Source of the DNA: Solidesulfovibrio aerotolerans
Lineage (GTDB): Bacteria; Desulfobacterota; Desulfovibrionia; Desulfovibrionales; Desulfovibrionaceae
NCBI RefSeq assembly: GCF_009856865.1
Contig: NZ_WVUD01000012.1
Location: 39,649-103,648, forward strand
Direction: 5' to 3'
DNA length: 64,000 bases
This document shows, one piece after another, positions 17,842 through 28,002 of the stretch. The notes beneath the pieces are model-generated. The model saw only the letters and a list, made by a program, of their open reading frames with translations, did not search any database and was not told where the DNA came from. Position 1 is the stretch's first letter. Each line of letters opens with the position of its first letter. A program made the translations under genes and the position numbers.

Positions 17842-18843
17842 ATGCCCTCCACGATGACCGGTCCGCAAAAGACCGCCGTACTGTGTCTGGCCCTTGGTGA
17901 AAAGTTCGCCGGCGAGGTGTTCAAACGCCTGGACCGTCGCGAAATCGCCACCATCTCCAAGGCCATGATGGACATCGAGACCGTGCCCAAGGAACAGGTC
18001 GAGGCGGTGGTCTACGAATTCAACGACGCCTTGCAGGTCAGCCGCGACATGGTCACGGGCGGCCCGGATCAGGTGCGCCGGCTGTTGTCCAAGACCCTTG
18101 ATTCCGACACGGCCAAATATATCATGGAGTCGCTGGAACTCGACACCGGCCCGACCCCCTTCCAGGAACTGGGCAACGTCTCCCCGCGCATCCTGGCCCA
18201 GATCCTTCGCAACGAGCATCCCCAGACCCTGGCCCTTATTCTCGGGCATCTGCACCCCGAGCAGGCGGCCGAGCTGCTCCAGAATCTGCCCTCCGGTGTT
18301 CGGGCCGAGGTGCTCATGCGCCTGTCCAAGCTCGAAGCCGTGGCCGAAGATATGCTCATGGAAGTGGACAAGGTGCTGCAAAACCAGCTCATCGCCATGG
18401 GCGGCAAGGAAGGCAAGAAGGTCGGCGGCATAACGGCCGTGGCCGAAATCCTCAACGCCGTGGACCGGGCCACCGAAGAAGAAGTGCTCTCCGAGATCGA
18501 GGAAGAATCCGCCCAGACGGCCGAGGACATCCGCAACCTCATGTTCGTCTTCGAGGATATAAAGGCCCTGGACGACCGGGCTATCCGCGAACTGCTCAAG
18601 GAAGTCTCCAACGAGGAGCTGACCCAGGCCCTAAAGGGTGCTTCCGAAGAATTACGCGACAAGTTCTTTAAAAACCTGTCCGAACGCGCCGCCAACATGA
18701 TCCAGGAAGACCTGGAAATCATGGGCCCCATCCGCTTGGCCGAAGTGGAAGGCGCCCAGCAGAATGTGGTCAAGACCGTGCGGCGTCTGGAGGCCGAGGG
18801 CAAGATCGCCATCGGTCGCGGAGGCGGGGATGTCTTCGTCTGA
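17842..18843 (+). CDS. fliG: Flagellar motor switch protein FliG
   Basis: 333 residues. N-terminal domain (K-T-A-V-L-C-L-A-L-G-E-K-F), the middle E-H-P-Q-T-L-A-L-I-L motif, and the C-terminal torque helix region with charged residues facing the stator (D-D-R-A-I-R-E-L-L-K-E-V). FliG couples ion flow through the stators to rotation and links the MS ring to FliM/FliN. Its end overlaps fliH by 14 bp. Confidence 0.96.
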   Translation: MPSTMTGPQKTAVLCLALGEKFAGEVFKRLDRREIATISKAMMDIETVPKEQVEAVVYEFNDALQVSRDMVTGGPDQVRRLLSKTLDSDTAKYIMESLELDTGPTPFQELGNVSPRILAQILRNEHPQTLALILGHLHPEQAAELLQNLPSGVRAEVLMRLSKLEAVAEDMLMEVDKVLQNQLIAMGGKEGKKVGGITAVAEILNAVDRATEEEVLSEIEEESAQTAEDIRNLMFVFEDIKALDDRAIRELLKEVSNEELTQALKGASEELRDKFFKNLSERAANMIQEDLEIMGPIRLAEVEGAQQNVVKTVRRLEAEGKIAIGRGGGDVFV

Positions 18844-19636
18844 CGGGGAGCAAACCGCCGTCCTCACCGGACGGGTCATTCTCGGACCGGGTCTGGCCGG
18901 TCCGGGCGAAACCACCGTGGCCGAGCTGGAAGCCCACCGGTCGCCCGAAGAGCTGGAAAAAGTCGAGGCCCGCTTCTGGGATCGCCTGCGGACCAGGGCT
19001 TCGGCCAAGGCCCAAGCCATCATTGCCGAAGCCCTGGCCGAGGCCGAGCGCCTGCGGGTGCAAGCCCAGGCCGACGGCTACGCCCAGGGCCACGCCGAGG
19101 GCCATGCCGCCGCAACCGAAGCCGCCGAGGCTGCGGCCGAGGCCGAGATGGCCCGCATGGCCGCCTCTTTTGGCGGCATGGTCGAAACACTGGCCGGCGA
19201 ACGCGACCGCCTGTGGCATCTCCAGCGCGAGGAATTTTTGACACTGCTGCGTCTGGCGGTGGAGCGCACCGTCAATGTCAGCATCGACTTTCGCCGCCAG
19301 GAGATCCTGGCCAATCTGCTCCATGAGGCCCTGGAAGCCATTGACGCCAAGGCCGAACCCACGCTGACCGTCCATCCCGAAGACGAAGCGCTTTTGCGCG
19401 AACTGCTCGTGCGGGCCAAGGCCGAACGGCCTAATCTGCATCGGGTGTCGGTGCGGGTTAATCCCGCCTTCATTCCAGGCAGCCTCTATCTCGAATATCC
19501 CGAAGGGTTGGTTGACAACACCATCGCCAGCCGGTTTGCCGAGGTCGAGACCGTGTTCGCCCATCTAAACGCTGCCGAAGCGTCCGGCGAAGACGGCCCC
19601 GAAGGCCTCCCCGGGGACGGCCATGGCAACGGTTGA
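18830..19636 (+). CDS. fliH: Flagellar export ATPase regulator FliH
   Basis: 268 residues from ATG 18830, inside the end of fliG with a GGAGG site. A long Ala/Glu-rich helical stretch (about residues 45-120) is followed by the FliH/YscL C-terminal domain (E-R-T-V-N-V-S-I-D-F-R-R-Q-E-I-L). FliH binds FliI and controls its ATPase during export. Identity rests on the C-terminal domain and on position between fliG and fliI. Confidence 0.88.
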   Translation: MSSSDGEQTAVLTGRVILGPGLAGPGETTVAELEAHRSPEELEKVEARFWDRLRTRASAKAQAIIAEALAEAERLRVQAQADGYAQGHAEGHAAATEAAEAAAEAEMARMAASFGGMVETLAGERDRLWHLQREEFLTLLRLAVERTVNVSIDFRRQEILANLLHEALEAIDAKAEPTLTVHPEDEALLRELLVRAKAERPNLHRVSVRVNPAFIPGSLYLEYPEGLVDNTIASRFAEVETVFAHLNAAEASGEDGPEGLPGDGHGNG

Positions 19637-20948
19637 CGCCGCCGGGGGCATAGCACTCCTTGAGGCCATGCAGCCCATGAAGACCTACGGCAAGGTGTCC
19701 AAGGTCGTCGGGCTTATTGCCGAAGGGCGCGGCATTCGCGCCCCGGTCGGGGCGGTGTGCCACATGCTGCCGGGCGACGGCTCCCCGGGGAGCGAAGTGC
19801 CGGCCGAGGTGGTGGGGTTTCGCGACGGCGCCTGCCTGTTTATGCCCTACGGCGATCTGCGCGGCATCGCGCCCGGGACGCTTATCCGCAACACCAGCAC
19901 CCCGCCGCTGTTTCCTGTCGGCCGGCGTTATCTGGGCCGGGTCATCGACGCCTTTGGCAACCCCATCGACAACGGCGAGCCCATTGCCCCGCGCCGCTTC
20001 AATCCGATTTTCGCCCCGGCCCCGCCGCCCATGGAACGGCCGCGCATCTGCGACCCCATGGACGTGGGCGTGCGCGCCATTAACGGCTGCTTAACCCTTG
20101 GCAAAGGCCAGCGGGTGGGCATCATGGCCGGTTCGGGCGTCGGAAAATCGACGCTTATGGGTATGATCGCCCGCAACACCAAGGCCGACATCAACGTCAT
20201 CGGCCTGGTTGGCGAGCGCGGCCGCGAACTGCGCGAATTTATCGAAAAAGATCTCGGCCCCGAGGGCATGGCCCGATCGGTTGTGGTGGTGGCCACCTCG
20301 GATCAAAGTCCGCTCATCCGCATGCGCGCCGCCTATGCGGCCACGTCCATGGCCGAATTTTTCCGCGACGAGGGGGCTGACGTCATTTTGATGATGGACT
20401 CGGTCACCCGTTTCGCCATGGCCGGGCGCGAGGTCGGTCTGGCCGCTGGCGAGCCGCCGACCACGCGCGGCTATACGCCTTCGGTGTTCGCCCAGTTGCC
20501 CAAGCTCTTGGAGCGGGCCGGGCGCAACGCCCTTGGCAGCATCACCGGCATCTACACCGTGCTGGTTGACGGCGACGATTTCAACGAGCCCATTGCCGAC
20601 GCCGTGCGTTCGATTCTTGACGGGCATATCGTTTTGACCCGCGATCTGGCCGACCAGGGCCATTTCCCGGCCATTGATGTGCTCAAAAGCATCAGCCGTC
20701 TGCGTTCCGATGTCACGCCTGCCGACGCCCTGACCGCTTCCCGCGAACTGATCCGCCTGCTGGCCACCTATCGCCGGGTGGAAGACATGGTCAACATCGG
20801 GGCCTATTCCCGGGGGGCCAACCCCGAGATCGACCGGGCCATCGACATGATCGGCCCGATCAACACCTTCCTGCGCCAGGCCGTGGCCGAGAGCCAGACC
20901 TTGGCCGAATGCTTCCAGGCCGTCATTGCGCTGATTGGGAAGAAATAG
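19623..20948 (+). CDS. fliI: Flagellum-specific ATP synthase FliI
   Basis: 441 residues, ATG 19623, overlapping fliH by 14 bp. Walker A G-S-G-V-G-K-S-T, the G-E-R-G-R-E-L-R-E-F segment, Walker B I-L-M-M-D-S-V-T-R-F-A, and the P-P-T-T-R-G-Y-T-P-S-V-F motif mark the flagellar/type III export ATPase, related to F1-beta. Last gene of the operon; a strong terminator follows. Confidence 0.96.
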   Translation: MATVDAAGGIALLEAMQPMKTYGKVSKVVGLIAEGRGIRAPVGAVCHMLPGDGSPGSEVPAEVVGFRDGACLFMPYGDLRGIAPGTLIRNTSTPPLFPVGRRYLGRVIDAFGNPIDNGEPIAPRRFNPIFAPAPPPMERPRICDPMDVGVRAINGCLTLGKGQRVGIMAGSGVGKSTLMGMIARNTKADINVIGLVGERGRELREFIEKDLGPEGMARSVVVVATSDQSPLIRMRAAYAATSMAEFFRDEGADVILMMDSVTRFAMAGREVGLAAGEPPTTRGYTPSVFAQLPKLLERAGRNALGSITGIYTVLVDGDDFNEPIADAVRSILDGHIVLTRDLADQGHFPAIDVLKSISRLRSDVTPADALTASRELIRLLATYRRVEDMVNIGAYSRGANPEIDRAIDMIGPINTFLRQAVAESQTLAECFQAVIALIGKK

Positions 20949-20983
20949 CCGGGCGGTGCCGGCCCCGCAAAATTGCAAAAGTT

Positions 20984-21011
20984 AAGGCCGCAGCGTCTCC
21001 GCTGCGGCCTT
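20984..21011 (+). terminator. Rho-independent terminator after fliI
   Basis: Perfect 12-bp stem AAGGCCGCAGCG/CGCTGCGGCCTT with loop TCTC, then TTGTCATTTT. It lies between the convergent fliI and lon stops and could serve both. Confidence 0.85.
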
Positions 21012-21039
21012 TGTCATTTTCTCGCCAGTGCCACCCGGA

Positions 21040-23523
<2,484 letters not shown>

Positions 23524-23568
23524 GGTGCAATGACTCCTCTTCTGTGCGTCCATAGCGGCGCAGGGCCA

Positions 23569-23656
23569 GGACATGGCGTGCGCGCGCGGGCCGGGCGGTT
23601 CTTTTTCTCAAGCGCCAAATCTCCCTCTCAGGGACATGGCGCGTGCGCGCGGGCGG
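23569..23656. repeat. Two imperfect direct repeats upstream of lon
   Basis: AGGACATGGCGTGCGCGCGG (from 23569) recurs as AGGGACATGGCGCGTGCGCG (from 23628), about 60 bp apart, each followed by G/C-rich sequence. Both lie in the lon 5' region. Function unknown; could be regulator sites or a local duplication. Confidence 0.5.
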
Positions 23657-23761
23657 GCCTTGATTCCGGGCTGCCGCCTGCCCGGCGGCGGCTCTCGTGT
23701 GGCGTTCGCTAATTGGCGTTATGGTCAACCAAGCATTAACACGGTAAATTTATTATTTTTA

Positions 23762-23791
23762 TTCACAAAAAACATAAATGTTTTTTGTGAA
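23762..23791. promoter_or_regulatory. Perfect 30-bp palindrome between acyP and lon
   Basis: TTCACAAAAAACAT, AA, then its exact complement ATGTTTTTTGTGAA. Eight bases past the acylphosphatase stop and about 240 bp upstream of lon. In the direction of acyP transcription it is followed by TAAAAATAATAAATTT, so a weak AT-rich terminator is possible. Its symmetry and AT content also fit an operator. Confidence 0.55.
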
Positions 23792-23798
23792 CGCGGCT

Positions 23799-24086
23799 CT
23801 AGCTGCGAATGGCAAAAGCCGTGTAGGCGTTGTCGTATTCGATCATCGCTGCCGCAACCGTGTCCACCCGGGACAGCGGCGAGCCCTGGGGCAGGCGCTC
23901 CTTGAACGCGGCCAGCGCCTCGGGTGTTCCCTGGGCCAGCACTTCCACCTTGCCGTCGGCCAGATTGCGCACCCAGCCCACAAGCCCCAGGCTGGCCGCC
24001 TGATCGTAGACCCAGGCCCGAAAATACACACCCTGGACCTTGCCGGAAATAGTGGCATGCAGACTTGGCGTCAGGTGGTCCGTCAT
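23799..24086 (-). CDS. acyP: Acylphosphatase
   Basis: 95 residues from ATG 24086, with AAGGAG upstream. The catalytic signature G-K-V-Q-G-V-Y-F-R (Arg binds phosphate) and V-R-N-L-A-D-G-K-V-E-V (catalytic Asn) are intact. Hydrolyses acyl phosphates such as acetyl phosphate; the same fold occurs in HypF, but this is the free single-domain enzyme. Confidence 0.94.
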   Translation of the reverse strand: MTDHLTPSLHATISGKVQGVYFRAWVYDQAASLGLVGWVRNLADGKVEVLAQGTPEALAAFKERLPQGSPLSRVDTVAAAMIEYDNAYTAFAIRS

Positions 24087-24164
24087 GGGGGGGGCTCCTT
24101 GGGGGTTGCGCCTGCCATCAGGCAAAAAACCGGCGGGGCGTTGCCGTGGCCCGGCACCCGGACC

Positions 24165-24851
24165 TTATAACATCCCTTCGGATTGAAAACTATAAAAGCG
24201 ATTTTCGGTGATAACCAGATGGTCGAGCACCCGGATGTCCATTTCCCGGGCAGCACTGACAATGCGCCGGGTCAGTTCCACGTCCTGCACCGAGGGTCTG
24301 GGATCGGCTCCGGGATGGTTGTGCACCAGGATCACCCCGCCGGCCTTGTGGCGCAGGGCGATGCTTATGACCTCCCGGGGATAGACGGCCGCCTGATCCA
24401 CCGTGCCCTTGCTCACCTGTTCCCAGCCGACCAGCCGGTTCTTGTTGTCCACCAGGGCCATCCAGAATTCCTCGTGCTCTTTCACGCCAATGCGCGAGCG
24501 GGCCATTTCGGCCACGATCTCGGGGCTGTTAAGCACCACCCGGTCGCGCAACGGCTGCTCGTGGAATCTGGCCCAGACCTCGCGCCACAGGGTCAAAAAT
24601 TCCTCGGCTCCCGGGCCAAACCCCGGGATGTCGCGCATTTCCTCGAGCCGGGCCGTCAAGACGCCGCGCACGTTGCCGAAGCGTCGCAAAAGCTCTTTGG
24701 CCAGCGGTTTGTTGTCGCGGCGCACGTTGACGTAGCCCAGAACGATTTCCAACACCTCGTAGTCCGCCAAAGCGCGCGGATTGTCCATCAACCGATCCTT
24801 GAGCCGGCGGCGGTGCCCGAGGTAATGCGGCGGTTCTTTCTTAGTAAGCAT
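24165..24851 (-). CDS. radC: RadC-family JAB-domain protein
   Basis: 228 residues from ATG 24851. N-terminal helix-hairpin-helix-like region (P-H-Y-L-G-H-R-R-R-L-K) and a C-terminal JAB/MPN domain with the metal motif H-N-H-P-G-A-D-P-x-P-S-x-x-D. RadC is widespread; its once-proposed role in recombination repair is unsettled. The ribosome site is weak, and an in-frame TTG lies six codons upstream. Confidence 0.9.
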   Translation of the reverse strand: MLTKKEPPHYLGHRRRLKDRLMDNPRALADYEVLEIVLGYVNVRRDNKPLAKELLRRFGNVRGVLTARLEEMRDIPGFGPGAEEFLTLWREVWARFHEQPLRDRVVLNSPEIVAEMARSRIGVKEHEEFWMALVDNKNRLVGWEQVSKGTVDQAAVYPREVISIALRHKAGGVILVHNHPGADPRPSVQDVELTRRIVSAAREMDIRVLDHLVITENRFYSFQSEGML

Positions 24852-24938
24852 GGTTATTGATCCGGGCAAGGCGTTTGAGCCGGCAAATTGCGCAGACCGG
24901 GCAGGTTCGGGGCAAAAATCGGGGAAAAATCGGCAGGG

Positions 24939-25934
24939 TCATGGCGAAACCCGGCCGGGAACCCGCATTGGGCCGCCAAAAAGCCGGTACAACTCGGCCG
25001 TGAGAAATTCCATGGCCTGATCCGGCTTTCGCGCCCCGGTTTTGATGCCGGCCTCGGCTGCAAAGGCCGCCTCAAAGATCCGGGTCAGGCCGGCCGCACC
25101 CAGCCGGCGGGCCATGGCCTCCTTTTTCTGGCGCACCTGGGACGGCAGGCGCACGTCGTCGGCCTCGCCCACGGCCAGCCGCCACATCATCCGGGCCTCG
25201 TACAACAGCAGGCCAAGAAAGGGGAAAATCATCTCCTCGCCGGCCAGTTCCTTGTCAAAAATTTCGCGCCACACCAGGGTCGGCTCGCGCCCGCCGGCTA
25301 GGGCATCGAGAAAGGCAAAGCCGTCCATGCCCTCGTGGTGGGACAACAGGCTCAAATCGGCCAGTTCCAGGCTGGTGCGATGCCCCAGGGACAGTTCCAG
25401 CTTGGCCAGTTCGTTGTCGGCATGGGCGAGCTGCCCCGGCAAGGCGGCGGCCAGGGCCTCGGCCACCCCCGGCCCAAGCACCAGCCCGCGCCGGGCGGCC
25501 CAGTCGGCCAGGCGCGGCCCCATATCCCGACGGGTCAGGCCCGGCGAGACGAACACCCATTTGCGTTTTTCCGCCACCTTGAAATACGGCTGCTCGGCCA
25601 GCCCCTTGGGCAGTTTCGGCCCGCCTTTGCGATCAAAGGGGCCTTCCAGGCAGAAAAACGGCCAGACCGAGTCGTTAAAGCCTTTGAGCGCCGAAGCCAG
25701 TTTGGGCCAAAATTCCGGGGGCAAAGCCTCGGCCCGGCGCACCACTACGGCCCGGCGGCCGGCAAACAGGCTGGCCACGGTCAGCGCGCTCCAAAACGGC
25801 GCGCCAAGCTCCTCGTCGCCCCAGAACACTTCCCGGGCAAACGGCTGGCCGGCATCGGCCAAGAGGCGCTCCACACGTTCCCGGATGATCTCCGGGTCAG
25901 GACAGATCAGAAAGGAAAAGCCGGCTCTTTGCAT
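24939..25934 (-). CDS. holA: DNA polymerase III delta subunit
   Basis: 331 residues from ATG 25934 (M-Q-R-A-G-F-S-F-L-I-C-P-D-P). HolA family: divergent AAA+ core without a working Walker A, R-A-V-V-V-R-R-A-E-A-L-P-P, W-V-F-V-S-P-G-L, and the C-terminal collar region (G-L-L-L-Y-E-A-R-M-M-W-R-L). Delta opens the sliding clamp during loading at the replication fork. No strong ribosome site at this start; the frame is open for 38 more codons. Confidence 0.85.
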   Translation of the reverse strand: MQRAGFSFLICPDPEIIRERVERLLADAGQPFAREVFWGDEELGAPFWSALTVASLFAGRRAVVVRRAEALPPEFWPKLASALKGFNDSVWPFFCLEGPFDRKGGPKLPKGLAEQPYFKVAEKRKWVFVSPGLTRRDMGPRLADWAARRGLVLGPGVAEALAAALPGQLAHADNELAKLELSLGHRTSLELADLSLLSHHEGMDGFAFLDALAGGREPTLVWREIFDKELAGEEMIFPFLGLLLYEARMMWRLAVGEADDVRLPSQVRQKKEAMARRLGAAGLTRIFEAAFAAEAGIKTGARKPDQAMEFLTAELYRLFGGPMRVPGRVSP

Positions 25935-26167
25935 AGGCCCACAGTAGCCGAGGCCCGGCCCGGGAGCAACGGCTGCGAAGCACCGGCCGGCTCCGGCCGC
26001 GACATTCTTGGACTCTGGCGTGCCTTCTGCATCTGTTGCTCGCGCCACCCTTTTGCGTCGCCGCGCTCTCCCCTTGCCACTGCTTCAGGGGGGTGCATTT
26101 CATCCCTTTTTATTCTACCATCAGGAACGCTGGTCCGGTCGCAGCGTTGCCCCGGCCTGGAGTTGTT

Positions 26168-27817
26168 ATGACGCTCAAATTGCCCATCGCCACCCGGTTC
26201 GCCCTGACCCTGGTCGTTGTCCTGTTGGTCAATACCGGCCTGCTGCTTTATTTCGTCCAGCGCGACGCCAGCCGGCAGATCAGCACGGAAGTCGGGAACT
26301 CCCTGGCCGAAACCGCTTTGCAGCTCAGCGACCGCCTGGACAAGGATATGTGGGCGCGTTCGCGGGAATTGGACGTCTTTAAAAAGCTCAATACCTTCAA
26401 CTTCGAGGGCAACATCGAAGCCGTGCAAACGGCCATCGACGATCTGACCCGGGCCATCCCGTCGTTTTCCTGGATCGGTTTCACCGATGCCCAAGGCCTG
26501 GTCCTGGCCGCCACAGGCCGGGTGCTGGTCGGCCAGGATCTTTCCAAACGTCCGGTCTTTTCCCAGGCCCGGGAGAAGCCCTTCGTGGGCGATGTCCACG
26601 ACGCCGTGCTGCTGGCCAAGCTCCTGCCCAACCCCAGCGGCGAACCCATGAAGTTCGTCGATCTCAGTTCGCCCCTCTTCGACGCCCACGAGCAGTTCAT
26701 AGGCGTGCTGGCCGCCCACCTGAGCTGGCAATGGGTGCGCGAAATCGAGCAGATCTATTTTTCGCCCCTCTATGAGAAAGCCGGGATCGAAGTGTTCATC
26801 GTTTCGGCCGACGGGCTGGTTCTTCTTGGCCCCACGGGTTTGATCGGGCAACCGCTTGCCCTGCCCCTCATCGCAGCGGCCAAAGGCCAGACGGCGCAGC
26901 ATCAGACGCTTTTGTGGCCCGACGGCGCGGAATATCTGACCGGCGCAGCCTACGGCGGCGGCTACCTCGAATATCCAGGCCTGGGCTGGACCGTGCTGGC
27001 CAGACAGCCGGCGGCCGTCGCATTTCGCAAAATCCACGAGCTGCAAAAAACCATCCTGCTCATCGGCGTGCTGGTCTCTTTGTCGGCCATCGCCGTTGGC
27101 GTGGCGGTATCCCACCATCTGACCCGGCCCCTGCAAAACATCGTCGCCGCCTCGCGGCAACTGCTCGCCGGCAAGCTTTCCAACATTCCGCCCTACATCG
27201 GCATCCCTGACATTGAAATCCTGACCACGGCCCTGCGTAATCTCATCGCCAATCTGACCCAAACCACCCGCGAAAAAGAGCAGATGGAAGTCATGGCCTT
27301 TGCCGACCGCTTAACCTCCCTGCCCAACCGGGCGGCGTTCCAGAAAGACGTCGAGGCCATCACCAGCCACGCCCCCAGAAAATCCCAGGCCGTGGGGGTG
27401 CTCTATCTCGATCTGGACGGCTTTAAGCCCGTCAACGACACCCTGGGCCATCCGGTCGGCGATCTGGTGCTGCAGGCCGTGGCCATCCGCCTCAAAGGCT
27501 GTCTGCGCCAGGGCGACGTCGCTTACCGGCTGGGCGGCGACGAATTCGGTCTGATCCTGCAAGTCGATGCCGGGCAAGCGGCCGACGCACTGGTGGCATC
27601 CGCCGCCCGCATCATCAAGTCCGTGAACCTGCCCATACCGGTGGGTGACCACACCGTCCGGGTGGGGTGCAGCATCGGCGGTGCGGTCTGGCCCATGGAT
27701 TCCGCCTCCCTGGACGAAGTCGTCTGTTTCGCCGACACGGCGCTGTATGCTTCCAAAAAAGCAGGAAAAAACACCTTCACCTTGCACCAGCCCGGCCCCC
27801 TGCCGCATCTAAGCTGA
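26168..27817 (+). CDS. Membrane diguanylate cyclase with Cache sensor
   Basis: 549 residues from ATG 26168. Membrane segment at about residues 10-30, a periplasmic dCache-like sensor (about 35-290), a second membrane segment (about 298-320), a HAMP-like linker, and a C-terminal GGDEF domain with the intact active-site loop L-G-G-D-E-F. The domain starts at A-F-A-D-R-L-T-S-L-P-N-R and has L-Y-L-D-L-D-G-F-K. Expected to make c-di-GMP in response to a periplasmic ligand. Confidence 0.92.
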   Translation: MTLKLPIATRFALTLVVVLLVNTGLLLYFVQRDASRQISTEVGNSLAETALQLSDRLDKDMWARSRELDVFKKLNTFNFEGNIEAVQTAIDDLTRAIPSFSWIGFTDAQGLVLAATGRVLVGQDLSKRPVFSQAREKPFVGDVHDAVLLAKLLPNPSGEPMKFVDLSSPLFDAHEQFIGVLAAHLSWQWVREIEQIYFSPLYEKAGIEVFIVSADGLVLLGPTGLIGQPLALPLIAAAKGQTAQHQTLLWPDGAEYLTGAAYGGGYLEYPGLGWTVLARQPAAVAFRKIHELQKTILLIGVLVSLSAIAVGVAVSHHLTRPLQNIVAASRQLLAGKLSNIPPYIGIPDIEILTTALRNLIANLTQTTREKEQMEVMAFADRLTSLPNRAAFQKDVEAITSHAPRKSQAVGVLYLDLDGFKPVNDTLGHPVGDLVLQAVAIRLKGCLRQGDVAYRLGGDEFGLILQVDAGQAADALVASAARIIKSVNLPIPVGDHTVRVGCSIGGAVWPMDSASLDEVVCFADTALYASKKAGKNTFTLHQPGPLPHLS

Positions 27818-27942
27818 CCGACGAACCCCGCCATGGTGGTGGCAATCCGAGCCGAAGTGGTGTAGGTTCCCAGGCTGGGAATCAACCGCTTCCGGCTTTG
27901 GATAGAATTTCCAATAGCCTGATATAGTTGCATTGTTTGAAA

Positions 27943-27959
27943 GCCGCCCCCCAGGCGGC
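27943..27959 (+). terminator. Possible terminator between the cyclase gene and nrdJ
   Basis: GCCGCC-CCCCA-GGCGGC followed by CACACTTTTTT. Short stem but with a T run. It lies only about 45 bp before nrdJ, so it could instead act as an attenuator in the nrdJ leader. I saw no cobalamin-riboswitch B12 box. Confidence 0.45.
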
Positions 27960-28002
27960 CACACTTTTTTCTGCAATCGAAAACGCTTAGGAACCAAGCC
28001 CC

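Noticed and set aside
16153..18381. 742-residue open frame antisense to fliF/fliG
   Set aside because: Gly/His/Leu/Gln-rich low-complexity translation typical of the antisense of high-GC genes; the sense strand has well-supported flagellar genes.
23762..23791. Rex operator upstream of lon
   Set aside because: The two heptamers are in everted order (TTCACAA then TTGTGAA) with 16 bases between them, unlike the TTGTGAA-N4-TTCACAA site.
27818..28002. Cobalamin riboswitch before nrdJ
   Set aside because: I looked for the conserved B12 box and flanking stems and did not find them; the region is also too short for a full riboswitch.
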